In this document: positions 55,371-64,000 of the stretch, one piece after another
Numbering within the stretch: the stretch's first letter is position 1
How the letters are laid out: the number at the start of each line of letters is the position of its first letter
DNA from: Allium sativum
Lineage: Eukaryota > Streptophyta > Magnoliopsida > Asparagales > Amaryllidaceae
Direction: 5' to 3'
Length of the DNA: 64,000 nt
Assembly (NCBI GenBank): GCA_030737875.1
Contig: CM060918.1
Coordinates: forward strand, 776,854,552-776,918,551
Made by a program: the position numbers and the translations under genes
The notes under the pieces: model-generated
Database searches by the model: none
The model's input: only the letters and a program-made list of their open reading frames with translations
What the model was told of the DNA's origin: nothing

Positions 55371-56830
55371 GTTCTTGAGTGATGAGTTGGATTTTTAGAT
55401 ATGTTTATAGCGCTTGTATTATCGCAGTATATAGGTGATTATTTATATTTAATCCAAAATCTTTTAGAGTTTGTTGCATATATATTACTTGTGAATGAAC
55501 CAAAGCAACAAAGATATATCCTGCTTCATTTGTTGACAAGGATACTGTATTTTACTTTCTACTAAACCACGAAACTAGTGAATGTCCTAAGAAATGACAT
55601 GTTCCACTAGTGCTTTTACGATTGGATTTACATCCTGCATAATCAGCGTCACAATAGGAAATTAAATCAAACGAATCATCATTAGGATAAAATAATCCAA
55701 AATTTAATGTATGTTTTACATATCTTAGAATACGTTTTACGGCTTTTAAATGTGTTTTCTTAGGTTGCGATTGATATCTTGCACATCGACATACACTATG
55801 CATTATATCTGGTCTACTAGCGGTTATGTATAATAGTGATCTTATTATTCCTCCATATATTTTATGATCAACTTCTTTTGATGTATCATCTTTACTTAAG
55901 GCTATATTAGTTGCTACTGGTGTTGGTCTCCCATTAGTTGTTGCTAAATCGGAGATTGGATGCAGTTACTAATTTATGATCTGGCATGTACAGAATGAAA
56001 ACTTCATTCTCGATTATACGAGAATTTTTATGAAAGCGTTTCATTTTCTTCTCTTCAATGGAAGTTTCATTTTCCCAGAATGTATCCTAATTATATATAT
56101 TAATTAAATCTCTTGCATATTTTTCTTGATTGATAAATATTCCATTCTTTAGTTGACGAATTTGTAAGCCTAAGAAGCATGTTAGTCCTCCCATATGACT
56201 AATCTCAAATTCTTGAGTAATAATATCTGAAAAATCTTTATTCATTTTATTATTCGTCGATCCGAAGATTATATCGTCAACATATATTTGTACTAGCTGT
56301 ATATTTTTATTACTTCTTTTAATAAAAAGCGTATTATCTATTTTTTCTATTTCAAAGTTAGATTGGAATAAGTAATTTCTTAATCTATCATACCAAGCTC
56401 TAGGGGCATGTTTTAATCCATGTAATGCTTTCTTTAATTTATATACATGATTTGGTAATTTTTCGTCTTAAAAAAGAGGAGGTTGCTCTACATATACATT
56501 TCTTTAACATATCCATTTAGAAAAGCACTTTTAACATCCATTTGATATAATTTGAAATTATTATGATTTTCAAAGGCTAGTAGTATCCTAATTTCTTCTA
56601 GTCTTGCTATGGGGGAAAACGTTTCATCGTAATCTATTCCTTCTTCTTGATTATAACCTTGTGCTACTAGTCTTGTCTTATTTCTTATGACCTCACCGCG
56701 TTCATTCATTTTATTTTTATAAACCCAATTTGTTCCAATTATAGTTTTTTCCTCTTGTCTACGAACAAGTTCCCATACATCATTCCTGGTAAACTGATTC
56801 AATTCCCCTTGCATAGCAAGAATCCATGAA
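55371..56830 (-). pseudogene. pol: copia reverse transcriptase and RNase H, broken
   Basis: Reading leftward from about 56830, the RT opens with LNQFTRNDVWELV, GTNWVYKNKMNERG, GYNQEEGIDYDETFSP and MDVKSAFLNG (ORF 56488-56814). After a stop and frame change, IYVDDIIFGS with an intact YVDD box lies at about 56273-56284, then FEISHMGGLTCFLG. RNase H follows with YCDADYAGCKSNRKSTSG and FLGHSLVSWFSRK (55552-55803). The domain is cut by element C at 55371 and finishes at 7379-7555. There are several stops. This copy would make the cDNA of the copia element. Confidence 0.9.
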
Positions 56831-57856
56831 TCGTTAGTTTATGCTTCCTTTGGATTCTTAGGTTCGATAGTAGAAATAAATGCTAAATTACATATATTAT
56901 TTAATTAGTTTTGAGTCCTAACAACAGATTCAATATCTCCTAAGATATTTTCTATAGGGTGGTCTCTTAGTAATCTAATCCTTTTATTTGGTTGACTATC
57001 TTCATTATTTGTTTCATTAATCTCATTTTCACATTCATCTTCATTATGTTGTGTTATATTTTTAAGATTTCATCAAAGGATACTTTTAAGGTTTCTTTTA
57101 TTGTGTTAGTTCTTGAATTAAAAACTCTATATGCTTTACTTCTCTCTGAATATCCAATAAATATTCCTTAATCGGATTTCGAATCGAATTTATCTAAATT
57201 ATTTTTAGTATTCAGAATAAAACATTTACTTCCAAATATTTTAAAATATGATACTTTTTGTTTCTTATTATAAAATAGTTCATATGGTGTTCTATGAGTT
57301 AAGGGTCTGATTGAAATTCTATTTAAAATATAACAAGCTGTTGCAACTGCCTCAGCCTAAAAATTTCTTGGTAAATTAATATCAGATAACAAAGTTCTCG
57401 CACACTCTTGTATCGATCTATTTTAATGTTCAACTACTCCGTTCTGTTGAGGAGTTCAAGAGAAAGAAAAATTATGGGTTATTCCCTTTTTATTACAATT
57501 TTTTTTCAAAATTTCATTTTTGAATTCTCCACCGTGGTCACTACGTATTATTTAAATTCTTAAAGATAATAAATTTTGAATTCTTTTAGAAAAAGTTTTA
57601 AATTGATCAAAAGCATCACTTTATTTTTAAGAAATAATGTCCAGGCAAATCTAGAAAAATTGTCGACTATTGCGTAAACATATCTATTGTGATTTATTGA
57701 TTGGGTTTGGGATGGGCCAAATATATCCATGTGATTTAACTCTAATGGTTTCGAGGTTGTAATTTCCTCTTTTGATTTAAATGAACTCCTTTTTAATTTT
57801 CCGAACTGACAAGCGTCTCATAAATTATTAACTTTAAATTTCATTTTGGGTAATCC
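56831..57856 (-). pseudogene. pol: copia integrase, broken
   Basis: The - strand, in several frames, shows MDIFGPSQTQS and YVYAIVDNFSRFAW (catalytic core start), NRISIRPLTHRTPYELF and FKIFGSKCFILN (C-terminal half), then the linker toward RT. Integrase inserts the cDNA. Many frame changes and stops (for example near 57360, 57430, 57550) interrupt it, so it is inactive. Its position before RT confirms the copia order. Confidence 0.8.
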
Positions 57857-58340
57857 TTAAATTGAATCTAATTTAGAAATCCTAGAGACGTGTTTGAAAT
57901 TTATATGATCGAATCTCTTATGCCAGATCGAAGGGTCACTTGTATTGGCTATAAGACATAGATTATCGTTGGATATTTTCATACTTAATATATAGATATT
58001 TTTCTTTCTATCTCCTTCGAATATTATTTTTGAATTCCTATCTTCTATAAGCATTTATCTTTTTCAAAATTTATTTTATAGCCTTTATCGCAAAATTGAC
58101 TTATACTTAGTAAGTTATGTTTTAGATTCCTAACTAATAAAACATCAGAAATAGTAGGGGTTTCAGATTACTGACATTTCCATTACCAACAATATATCCT
58201 TTAGATTTCTGTTTGAAGTTGATGATTCCACCATCTTCATATACTAGATTGTTTAGTAGTTCCAAATTTCATGTCATATGTCTCGAACAACCACTCTCCA
58301 ATATCCGTTTATCCTTCTTTGATTTCCACCATTTGCTCAC
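57857..58340 (-). pseudogene. pol: copia protease remnant and pre-integrase domain; gag missing
   Basis: Near 58280-58315 the - strand reads LESGCSRHMT, matching the copia protease box in which the catalytic residue is Asp (here Glu), followed by a stop. Then NLKHNLLSISQFCDKGYKINF and the pre-integrase block IWHKRFDHINFKHVSRI (57857-58054 open). Between the protease box and the primer site at 58625 there are only about 300 bp, too short for gag, so gag has been deleted. No capsid sequence is recognisable there. Confidence 0.8.
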
Positions 58341-58624
58341 CAGAACATGAGTTCTCAACAGCCATAACACACCATTTTGGAATTTGAATTTTCAACAGCC
58401 ACATCACCCATCTTTTCAAATTTTGAATTCCCAATATCCATATAACACATCTTTTCCTGTATTAGATAACACTTCAGTAGATCACTTGAATTTTCAACAT
58501 AATTGAATGCAAACTCTTCAAACATCGATGCAATGCATGAATTGATACTAGAGTTAACAAATCATTTCAAAATTTGCCATTTAATATTTCCAAAAATCAG
58601 ATTATGAACTTTTTTAAAACCTAT
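58341..58624 (-). other. copia leader remnant without gag
   Basis: About 280 bp of AT-rich sequence with AACTTTTCAACAGCC-type short repeats near 58358-58470. No coding signal recognised. Confidence 0.55.
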
Positions 58625-58636
58625 GCTCTAATACCA
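58625..58636 (-). other. Primer-binding site of the copia element
   Basis: On the - strand it reads TGGTATTAGAGC, initiator tRNA-Met complement with one mismatch, next to the LTR fragment ending TAACA. Confidence 0.88.
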
Positions 58637-58638
58637 AT

Positions 58639-58697
58639 TGTTAGAAAATGCGGAATGAGGATCTTAAGGCAAGACTAACACTAGAGGGGGTTGAATA
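58639..58697 (-). repeat. copia 5' LTR, terminal fragment
   Basis: About 59 bp matching 4843-4900 (TGTTAGAAAATGCGG..., AAGGCAAGACTAACACTAG). It then switches abruptly to gypsy sequence within a shared AATATTG. Confidence 0.85.
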
Positions 58698-58840
58698 TTG
58701 CCTCATTTGACTTTATGATTTAGTATACCCCGGGCAAGGGGAATGTTGTGGTGGATGCTTTGAGTAGAAAACATGCGATAGTGAATGCAATGACAAAATG
58801 GAAACAATTAGAGTTTCTCTAATTTTAATTTGCAACCCTC
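58694..58840 (+). repeat. Duplicated piece of G pol and insertion junction
   Basis: This 147-bp piece aligns with 4694-4842, the end of G RNase H (including GGGGAATGTTGT and GTAGAAAACATGCGA), up to the same CCCTC. It proves that the left junction of the copia insertion has been duplicated here. Confidence 0.9.
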
Positions 58841-60221
58841 TATTAGGGAACGCAGAATGCATATCTAAATGCAAAAGCAACACTAGAGGGGAGGTGAATA
58901 GTTTTTTTAAAGAATTTACAAAAATCTTAAACTTAAATGATTACTTTATGAATCACACACAACAAAGATGATCACAAACACAGAATCAAACACAAACACA
59001 GAAACAAATAAATATAAAATGCAGAAAAGGAAAGAACACACCAGATTTTATACTGGTTCAGATTACTCATACGTCCAGTCCTACGGAACGCTGGATTGCG
59101 CAGAGTTTTATTATTATCAATATCCAAGTACAATCCCCTTGATTTCACGGTTACAAGGTTAACACCGCTCCAAACAACCTTGATTTTATGACTATAAGGT
59201 TAACACCACTCTCTTTCCTTGATTTCAGGGCTACAAGGAACACACCCTTCCTCCAAACACTTCCCAAATGATCAAAATAGCCCTATAACTCTTCAGTATC
59301 ACATAAATTCAGAGAGTAATGGATAGAGAGTGAGAAAAGAAGAAGTTTTATGCAATTTGAGTAGAAATCGGCAAAGTAGAAGTGCAGAAATCAATAAAAT
59401 ATGAAATACTAAGGGTGGGATGAAGAGGGGTGAAGATGGAGAAGAAGATGTATCAAAAAAATTGAAATCAACACCTATTTATAAGACTTGAAAGGTTGCA
59501 ACGCTTATGAAACATTACAAATAGTGAAACGACACTTTCTTTGAAAATTAAATTTCTGACAGTTGTATATCGACATACCCTCCTATGTATGTCGACATAG
59601 GCATGTTAAACAGTTGAATTCATAACTTTTTCAAGTGTTTAAATATATATAGTATTCAGGAAATTCTTGAATTAAAACTTAGTGATATAAATGAGTATTC
59701 TAAAGTATAAAACCATATGAAATCATAGTAATATATTATATAAACATGTTTATAAATTTATAAAGTTTAGAACTATATAACTATAAAACTATAAAGCTAT
59801 AAAACTAACTATATAAACTTATATATTAAACTTAAAAGTTATATTTGAAATCATAAGTTAGATAGACAAATAATTATAAATTAGAATTTCAATTTTTAAT
59901 AGTAGAATTTAAAATTTGAAAAACAAAATTAGAAAAACAGAATTTGAATTTGAACTTGGAGTGCTATTCAGAGTCTTACATATAAACCAGACTCTATTAC
60001 TATATTTGTCTTGAACTCTTGAAAACTTGATAACTCATGAGTCTTGAATCTCTCTTGAATTTTAAATATCTTGGAACTCTAAAACTGTACATTTTTCAGT
60101 ATTTAAATCCTGTATACAAATCTTGTATATATATATATTCTAGATAAAGATGTTAATATATATTTTATAATCAATGATAATTGAAATAAGCTTGTTGTCA
60201 TCCAAAATCCATTCTCCAACA
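58841..60221 (-). repeat. Full-length copia LTR, right copy
   Basis: 1381 bp aligning with 4843-6207, with gypsy pol on both sides. Because it is flanked by G sequence and CCCTC on each side it has the form of a solo LTR. TATA is at 59476-59485 and the second GTCGAC palindrome at 59588-59599. Confidence 0.9.
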
Positions 60222-60226
60222 CCCTC

Positions 60227-61704
60227 ACTAACCACTTCTAATGGTTTTCTTGGGGCTATGATAATTAGACCTACCTTAAGAGAAAGGATCCAAAGCGCAC
60301 AAGACCTTGACGAGGAGTTAAGAAGCATAAAGGAAAAAGTGGGAAAAAGGAGAATTTTCCCTATTCGGTTAGATATTCGATTGGCGATGATGGGAGTTTA
60401 TTTTGGAATAGACGGCTTCATGTTCCCAAAGATGAAGGGTTGAGGAAAGAAATTTTAGAGTGCAATAGGTCAAAGATGACCATACTTCCCGGTGGGGATA
60501 TAATGTACAAAGATATGAAGAGGAGTCTCCATTAGGAACGAATGAAGAGGGATGTAGCCAAGTTCGTGGCCAAATGTTTAACTTGCAAAACAGTCAAAGT
60601 GGAGCATGAGAAGCCTGGAGGATTGTTGCTACCTTTAAAGATTCCCATGTGGAAGTGGGAACGTATTTCCATGGATTTTGTAGACGAACTTCCTAGAAGC
60701 CAAAAGGGCAATGAGGCCATTTGGGTTGTGGTGGATCGTTTAACCGAAAGCGCCCACTTCATACCCGTCAACAAGACAAGAACGACAACTTTGTTTGCCC
60801 AATTATATGTTAAAGAGATAGCCAGACTACATGATATCCCATCAAGTATTGTGAGCGATAGAGACCCTTTATTCACAAGTGAATTTTGGAGAAGCCTACA
60901 AGAAGCATTGGGAGCGACCCTTAACCAAAGCACAGCCTATCATCCACAAACCGATGACCAAACAGAAAGAGTGAATCAAATCTTGGAAGACTTTCTCAGA
61001 GCTTGCATCATCGACTTTGGAGGAGTTTGAGAGCAGCACCTACCACTCGTGGAGTTCACGTATAATAATAGTTTTCAAGACGATTGGTATGGTTCCTTTT
61101 GAAGTGATTTACGGGAGGCCATGCAAATCATTAACTTGTTAGTGGGAAACTACCGATAGGGTTATACTCAGACCAGACTTCGTCCGTGATTCCATGGAGA
61201 AGATAATATTGCTTAGGTAGAGGATGAAGGCAGCAGAAGACCGTCATAAATCATATGCCGATAAGCGAAGGAGGGAACTTGAGTTTTATATTGCAGACTT
61301 GATATTCGTAAAAGTATCCCCTCTCAAGAAGAATATTTGATTTTGGATGACTAGGAAGTTAGCTCCCTGATTTGTTGGACCTTTCGTGGCATCGAGAAGA
61401 TAGGATCTTTGGCTTATCGAGTTGATCTCCCAGAGTGTCTATCGGGTTCCATAATGCTTTTCATGTATCTCACATAAGGAAATGCATTTATGATTCTCCT
61501 ATCAAACTCGAGCATGATGAAATAGAGGACACAGAAAAGATCGAGTTAGAGTCCAGATTGTCCCATGCCACTGTAAGGATTGTAGAGCACGAAATCAAGA
61601 GACTCCATAACAAAACCGTTCGCCTCGTCCGAGCACAATGGGGAAATGATCCTACAGAAAGCACATGGGAGACCGAGGATAAGATTAGATAGACTCACCC
61701 AGAG
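60227..61704 (+). pseudogene. pol: Integrase and chromodomain-like tail of element G, broken
   Basis: The first part encodes RPTLRERIQSAQDLDEELR. The zinc-finger region keeps CLTC but the two usual His have changed (ECNRSKMTILPGG). The integrase core (60542-61030 open) has FVDELPRSQKG, a second Asp in VSDRDPLFTSEFW and the Glu in QTERVNQILEDFLR, all three catalytic residues present, and ends in a stop. Frameshifted text after 61030 shows YNNSFQ, PFEVIYGRPC, KSYADKRRRELEF and VGPF. The last open part (61435-61692) has NAFHVSHIRKC and a chromodomain-like RIVEHEIKRLHNKTVRLV...WETED. Integrase inserts the cDNA, and chromodomain-type tails target chromatin. It is inactive because of stops and shifts. 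Confidence 0.88.
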
Positions 61705-62036
61705 CTTTTCTCAGGTATTTTTTTCTCAAATTTACGTTTATGGATGCATCGTGATTGCTAGAATGGATGTTAGGAAATGGATGCAACACCATTGCACAAG
61801 AACACTCATATAAAAATATATGCATAACTAGGCTATTTGCATACATATTGCATCACTTATTACACCAACATGTTAGGATAAATCTCACTTTAGTAGGTCC
61901 ACAGTTCATAATTACTGCGATCATGGATGCTTGTGGATGAGTTAAAATGACACGGATGTACAACATGGTTGTACAACATGGATGTTTCGAGCGAGTTGAA
62001 TTTTTCTCCCCTTAAACAGATTTCGGGACGAAAACT
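61705..62036 (+). other. 3' noncoding region of G
   Basis: This contains TTGCATACATAT (61837-61848) and GGATGTTAGGA, shared with D (and partly C), a perfect GTACAAC/GTTGTAC hairpin (61958-61964, 61968-61974), and TTTCGGGACGAAA (62020-62032) before the polypurine tract. A 61-codon ORF at 61755-61940 has no similarity that I recognise. Confidence 0.55.
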
Positions 62037-62039
62037 ATT

Positions 62040-62055
62040 TTAAGGGAGGGGGAGA
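62040..62055 (+). other. Polypurine tract of G
   Basis: TAAGGGAGGGGGAGA directly precedes TGTAACACCCC at 62056. Confidence 0.92.
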
Positions 62056-62658
62056 TGTAACACCCCATAAAATACATAAACATTAATAATAAATAATAAT
62101 AAGCAATTAAATAATAAGGCTTGAAAATGAGATTTTTGCAGCTTTAAATATTGGGCTACAAAATTCTTTTCTTTGGATTCGTGACAAAATTCTTAATCGT
62201 TTTCACATAGAATATGCTGAAAACGGTCAATGTATGAAGAATTTATGAACAAATGAATTTGGCCAGTAAAAGGCAGAATATATCTATACAAATATAATTA
62301 TTTGTGTAATATATATATATATATCCAAAATATATTCAAAATAAAGAGGGAGAATTTGAAATTTGAATTAAGGATAAGATCATGGGGACAACGGATATTT
62401 TATAAAAGGAAATAAAGGAACGAATTAATTAAATTAACACCTTAGCAAACGCACGTTTATTGGGCGTCTCAGTGACCAGGTGTTCGACCGCCCTCTTTAG
62501 AGGGGTGTCGACTGTCGGTCGACCGCTTAGGTCGATCGCCTAGCGGCTAAGGAACCCAATAATTCTATGTTTGGTTAGGGTTTTCTTAAGGGATATATAT
62601 AAATAAAAGGCCTGGATTAAATTTGAGTAATCCAATGGCCTACACTGACACGAGCAAC

Positions 62659-62666
62659 TATATATA
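62659..62666 (+). promoter_or_regulatory. TATA box of the G LTR
   Basis: TATATATA, followed by GCCCC and a CTAACC-rich 5'UTR. GTCGAC motifs lie about 130-150 bp upstream. Confidence 0.65.
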
Positions 62667-63017
62667 GCCCCTTTATCACACATTATAACCCTAACCATTC
62701 TCTTATCCTAGCCTCCATGTCGCCTCTCTGCCATTGCTAAATTGCAGAGAAAAAAGGTTAGGGATTTCTTCTATTCCTCCAACCGTTATTCTTATCTCCT
62801 CTCTATTCTAATTCATAGAGGTTTTTTGAATGAACTCTGGAATTTGGTGTATATATATATAAGATTATAAAACATGTTTCTTGCATATACACACACACAC
62901 ACACACATATTAGGGGGATTATTGGAGCATGTTTGCCGCAAAGATTAAGCATAGATATAGATCCACTATAGAAATCCTATCTATTATTCCCTAGGTCTGT
63001 GAGTGGAATATCGTTTA

Positions 63018-63069
63018 CTTAGGCATATTCATATTTTATTGCATTATCATGTTGATAGATATGCCTAAG
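63018..63069 (+). other. 11-bp perfect stem in the G leader
   Basis: CTTAGGCATAT (63018-63028) pairs perfectly with ATATGCCTAAG (63059-63069) around a 30-base loop. D has a stem beginning with the same CTTAGG but different inner pairs (10770-10830). Confidence 0.7.
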
Positions 63070-63673
63070 AGGACATCGATAACATAAATACCAAAACGCC
63101 CAAATCCGCTATTTTATAATTGCGTATGAATTGTCATGATATTTGGGTTTTGTGGATTTTTATATTGGATTAAGGATGAAAAAGGGGTGTTGTTACTGTT
63201 GTTTCCACTTTGTGTACTTCACCTTTACTAAACATTTGATTGTAACATAAATGGGTTTAAATTTAGGTATTTCATGATTTGATTAGGTTTGGATTCTATT
63301 TTGAATCCAAAAATATTCATACTTAAAATATATCAAATGTAAATGTTTTTAGGTGCATAACACAAAAACGGGGTGGATTAGATAAAGTGGAAATTATAAA
63401 CATGTATGTATAAGTGTATATAATACTCTATTTTTGATCTAGTATTGAAATCATTCCAATAAGCCTAGGATGCAAGTTGAAATTTGTATGTATGTATATT
63501 TTGCATCCACTGCTATTTGTTATCTTGTTATTATGTCATCATGCATAAGTTGCATCGGTAAAATAATGGAAAAACTAACTTGTATACATTGATTTAGAAA
63601 AATTGACAATTGCCATCTCGTTGGAACATTTTCTCGCTCATACGAACATTTTTGCATTATTTAGGCGTTATAA

Positions 63674-63728
63674 TTATTATACTTATATAAACATAATCAA
63701 CGTAATTAACGTTATATAAGTGTAATAA
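63674..63728 (+). other. 17-bp stem in the G leader
   Basis: The arm 63674-63690 pairs with 63712-63728 over 17 positions with a single G-T. AACGT/ACGTT (63699-63713) can form a small stem that competes with or sits inside it. It lies just upstream of H1. Confidence 0.65.
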
Positions 63729-63840
63729 ATGCGATTAGGATAGAACTCGAATTTGAAATGTCACCATACATAAATATATTTGATTTCTTGTGTGTGCATA
63801 CAGAATGGTTTTATATATATAAATAATGACACATACATGA

Positions 63841-63912
63841 GGTTAGTTGACATTTGTGGTATAAGTCTGCCCGGAATCGACCAGCAGCAACCACAAGTAG
63901 GCCCAACTAATG
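63841..63912 (+). other. Structured motif H1, G 3' LTR copy a
   Basis: TTAGTTG (63843-63849) pairs perfectly with CAACTAA (63904-63910), and TTGTGG with CCACAA (63891-63896). The loop has TGCCCGGAATCGACC. Confidence 0.85.
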
Positions 63913-63950
63913 TGAAAGTTCTGGGTGCCATGAACCATTCAAACTTAGTA

Positions 63951-64000
63951 CACTAGACACGAGGTTAAACCAACTTGTAGAAAAAGTTTGCCCAGAACCG
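63951..64000 (+). other. Structured motif H1, G 3' LTR copy b, cut by window end
   Basis: Only the 5' half is visible: CACTAGAC, GGTTAAACC, CTTGTAG and the start of the loop, matching 548-594. Confidence 0.8.

Larger units (their letters stand above)
4843..60221 (-). mobile_element. Ty1/copia element (SIRE/Maximus-like) nested in G, itself split by C
   Basis: The element reads leftward. Its 5' side is at the right (LTR fragment 58639-58697 and full LTR 58841-60221), then primer site, protease remnant, integrase, RT, RNase H (58340 to 55371, resuming at 7555), an extra ORF, polypurine tract and 3' LTR (4843-6207). Protease-integrase-RT-RNase H is the copia order. RT text such as GTNWVYKNKMNERGEV and YNQEEGIDYDETFSP resembles plant SIRE/Maximus copies; that clade assignment is tentative. 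The flanks are CCCTC. Gag is almost wholly missing. Confidence 0.88.
543..64000 (+). mobile_element. Element G: decayed Ty3/gypsy chromovirus (Tekay-like), host of all other insertions
   Basis: G is the outermost element and the only one with recognisable gypsy pol. Its order is 5' LTR (543-1792), primer site, gag, protease, RT, RNase H (to 4842), then after the 55-kb copia interruption integrase and chromodomain-like tail (60227-61704), polypurine tract and 3' LTR (from 62056). The order RT-RNase H-integrase identifies Ty3/gypsy, and the tail after integrase resembles the chromodomain of plant Tekay/Del elements. Every domain has stops or frameshifts, so it is inactive. The right LTR runs off the window, so its end and target duplication cannot be seen. 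Confidence 0.9.
62056..64000 (+). repeat. 3' LTR of G, 5' portion, cut by the window end
   Basis: U3 includes a GTCGAC-rich segment (62507-62540), a TATA box at 62659, a 5'UTR (62680-62760), a (CA)n run (62890-62905), two strong hairpins and two H1 motifs, the second truncated at 64000. From 63946 it matches 543 onward in the 5' LTR. Confidence 0.92.

Noticed and set aside
60532..60933. 133-codon - strand ORF
   Set aside because: It is antisense to the G integrase.

Overview
This window is repeat DNA from a flowering-plant nuclear genome with abundant retrotransposons. The species cannot be named from the sequence. I see no host gene, rRNA, functional tRNA gene or CRISPR array. Essentially every base belongs to LTR retrotransposons inserted inside one another, and most boundaries are fixed by TG...CA ends, 5-bp target duplications, primer-binding sites complementary to initiator-tRNA-Met and polypurine tracts.

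Layout, outermost first. Element G is a decayed Ty3/gypsy element of chromovirus (Tekay-like) type on the + strand and spans the window. It has a 5' LTR (543-1792, interrupted by foreign LTR tail I0 at 1-542), gag-protease-RT-RNase H (2026-4842), integrase and chromodomain-like tail (60227-61704), and a 3' LTR from 62056 past the window end. Between RNase H and integrase, G was hit by a Ty1/copia element on the - strand (4843-60221, duplication CCCTC). The copia pol was hit by element C (7556-55370, duplication GTTCT). The 5' LTR of C was hit by element A (8621-28999, AATAT), and the 5' LTR of A by element D (9777-18107, CACAT). The 3' LTR of C carries a solo LTR, E (34629-39897), and a complete element, B (41761-54585, ACGGG). 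Uninterrupted copies of the same LTRs elsewhere in the window act as empty sites for A, B and I0.

Elements A, B, C and D are non-autonomous. They have very long LTRs (about 3.3, 4.4, 5.4 and 5.9 kb) around 1.0-1.6 kb internal regions with no pol; only D keeps a gag scrap. They share with G the initiator-Met primer site, a TTTC-GGGGAC-GAAA pre-PPT signature and a leader plan: TATA box, 5'UTR, a splice-donor-like site, then a long noncoding leader. This suggests a family of parasites mobilised by a G-like autonomous partner (inference).

The most interesting observation is that these long leaders carry conserved, multi-stem hairpins. They recur between families, and their stems change sequence while pairing is kept. 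H1 is in G, C and D; H2 in A, B and D; H3, H4 and H5 in A and B. In addition, C has an array of about ten hairpins and G and D share a further stem. The compensatory changes point to selection on RNA (or DNA) structure in the genomic leader. I do not recognise these motifs as a described family.
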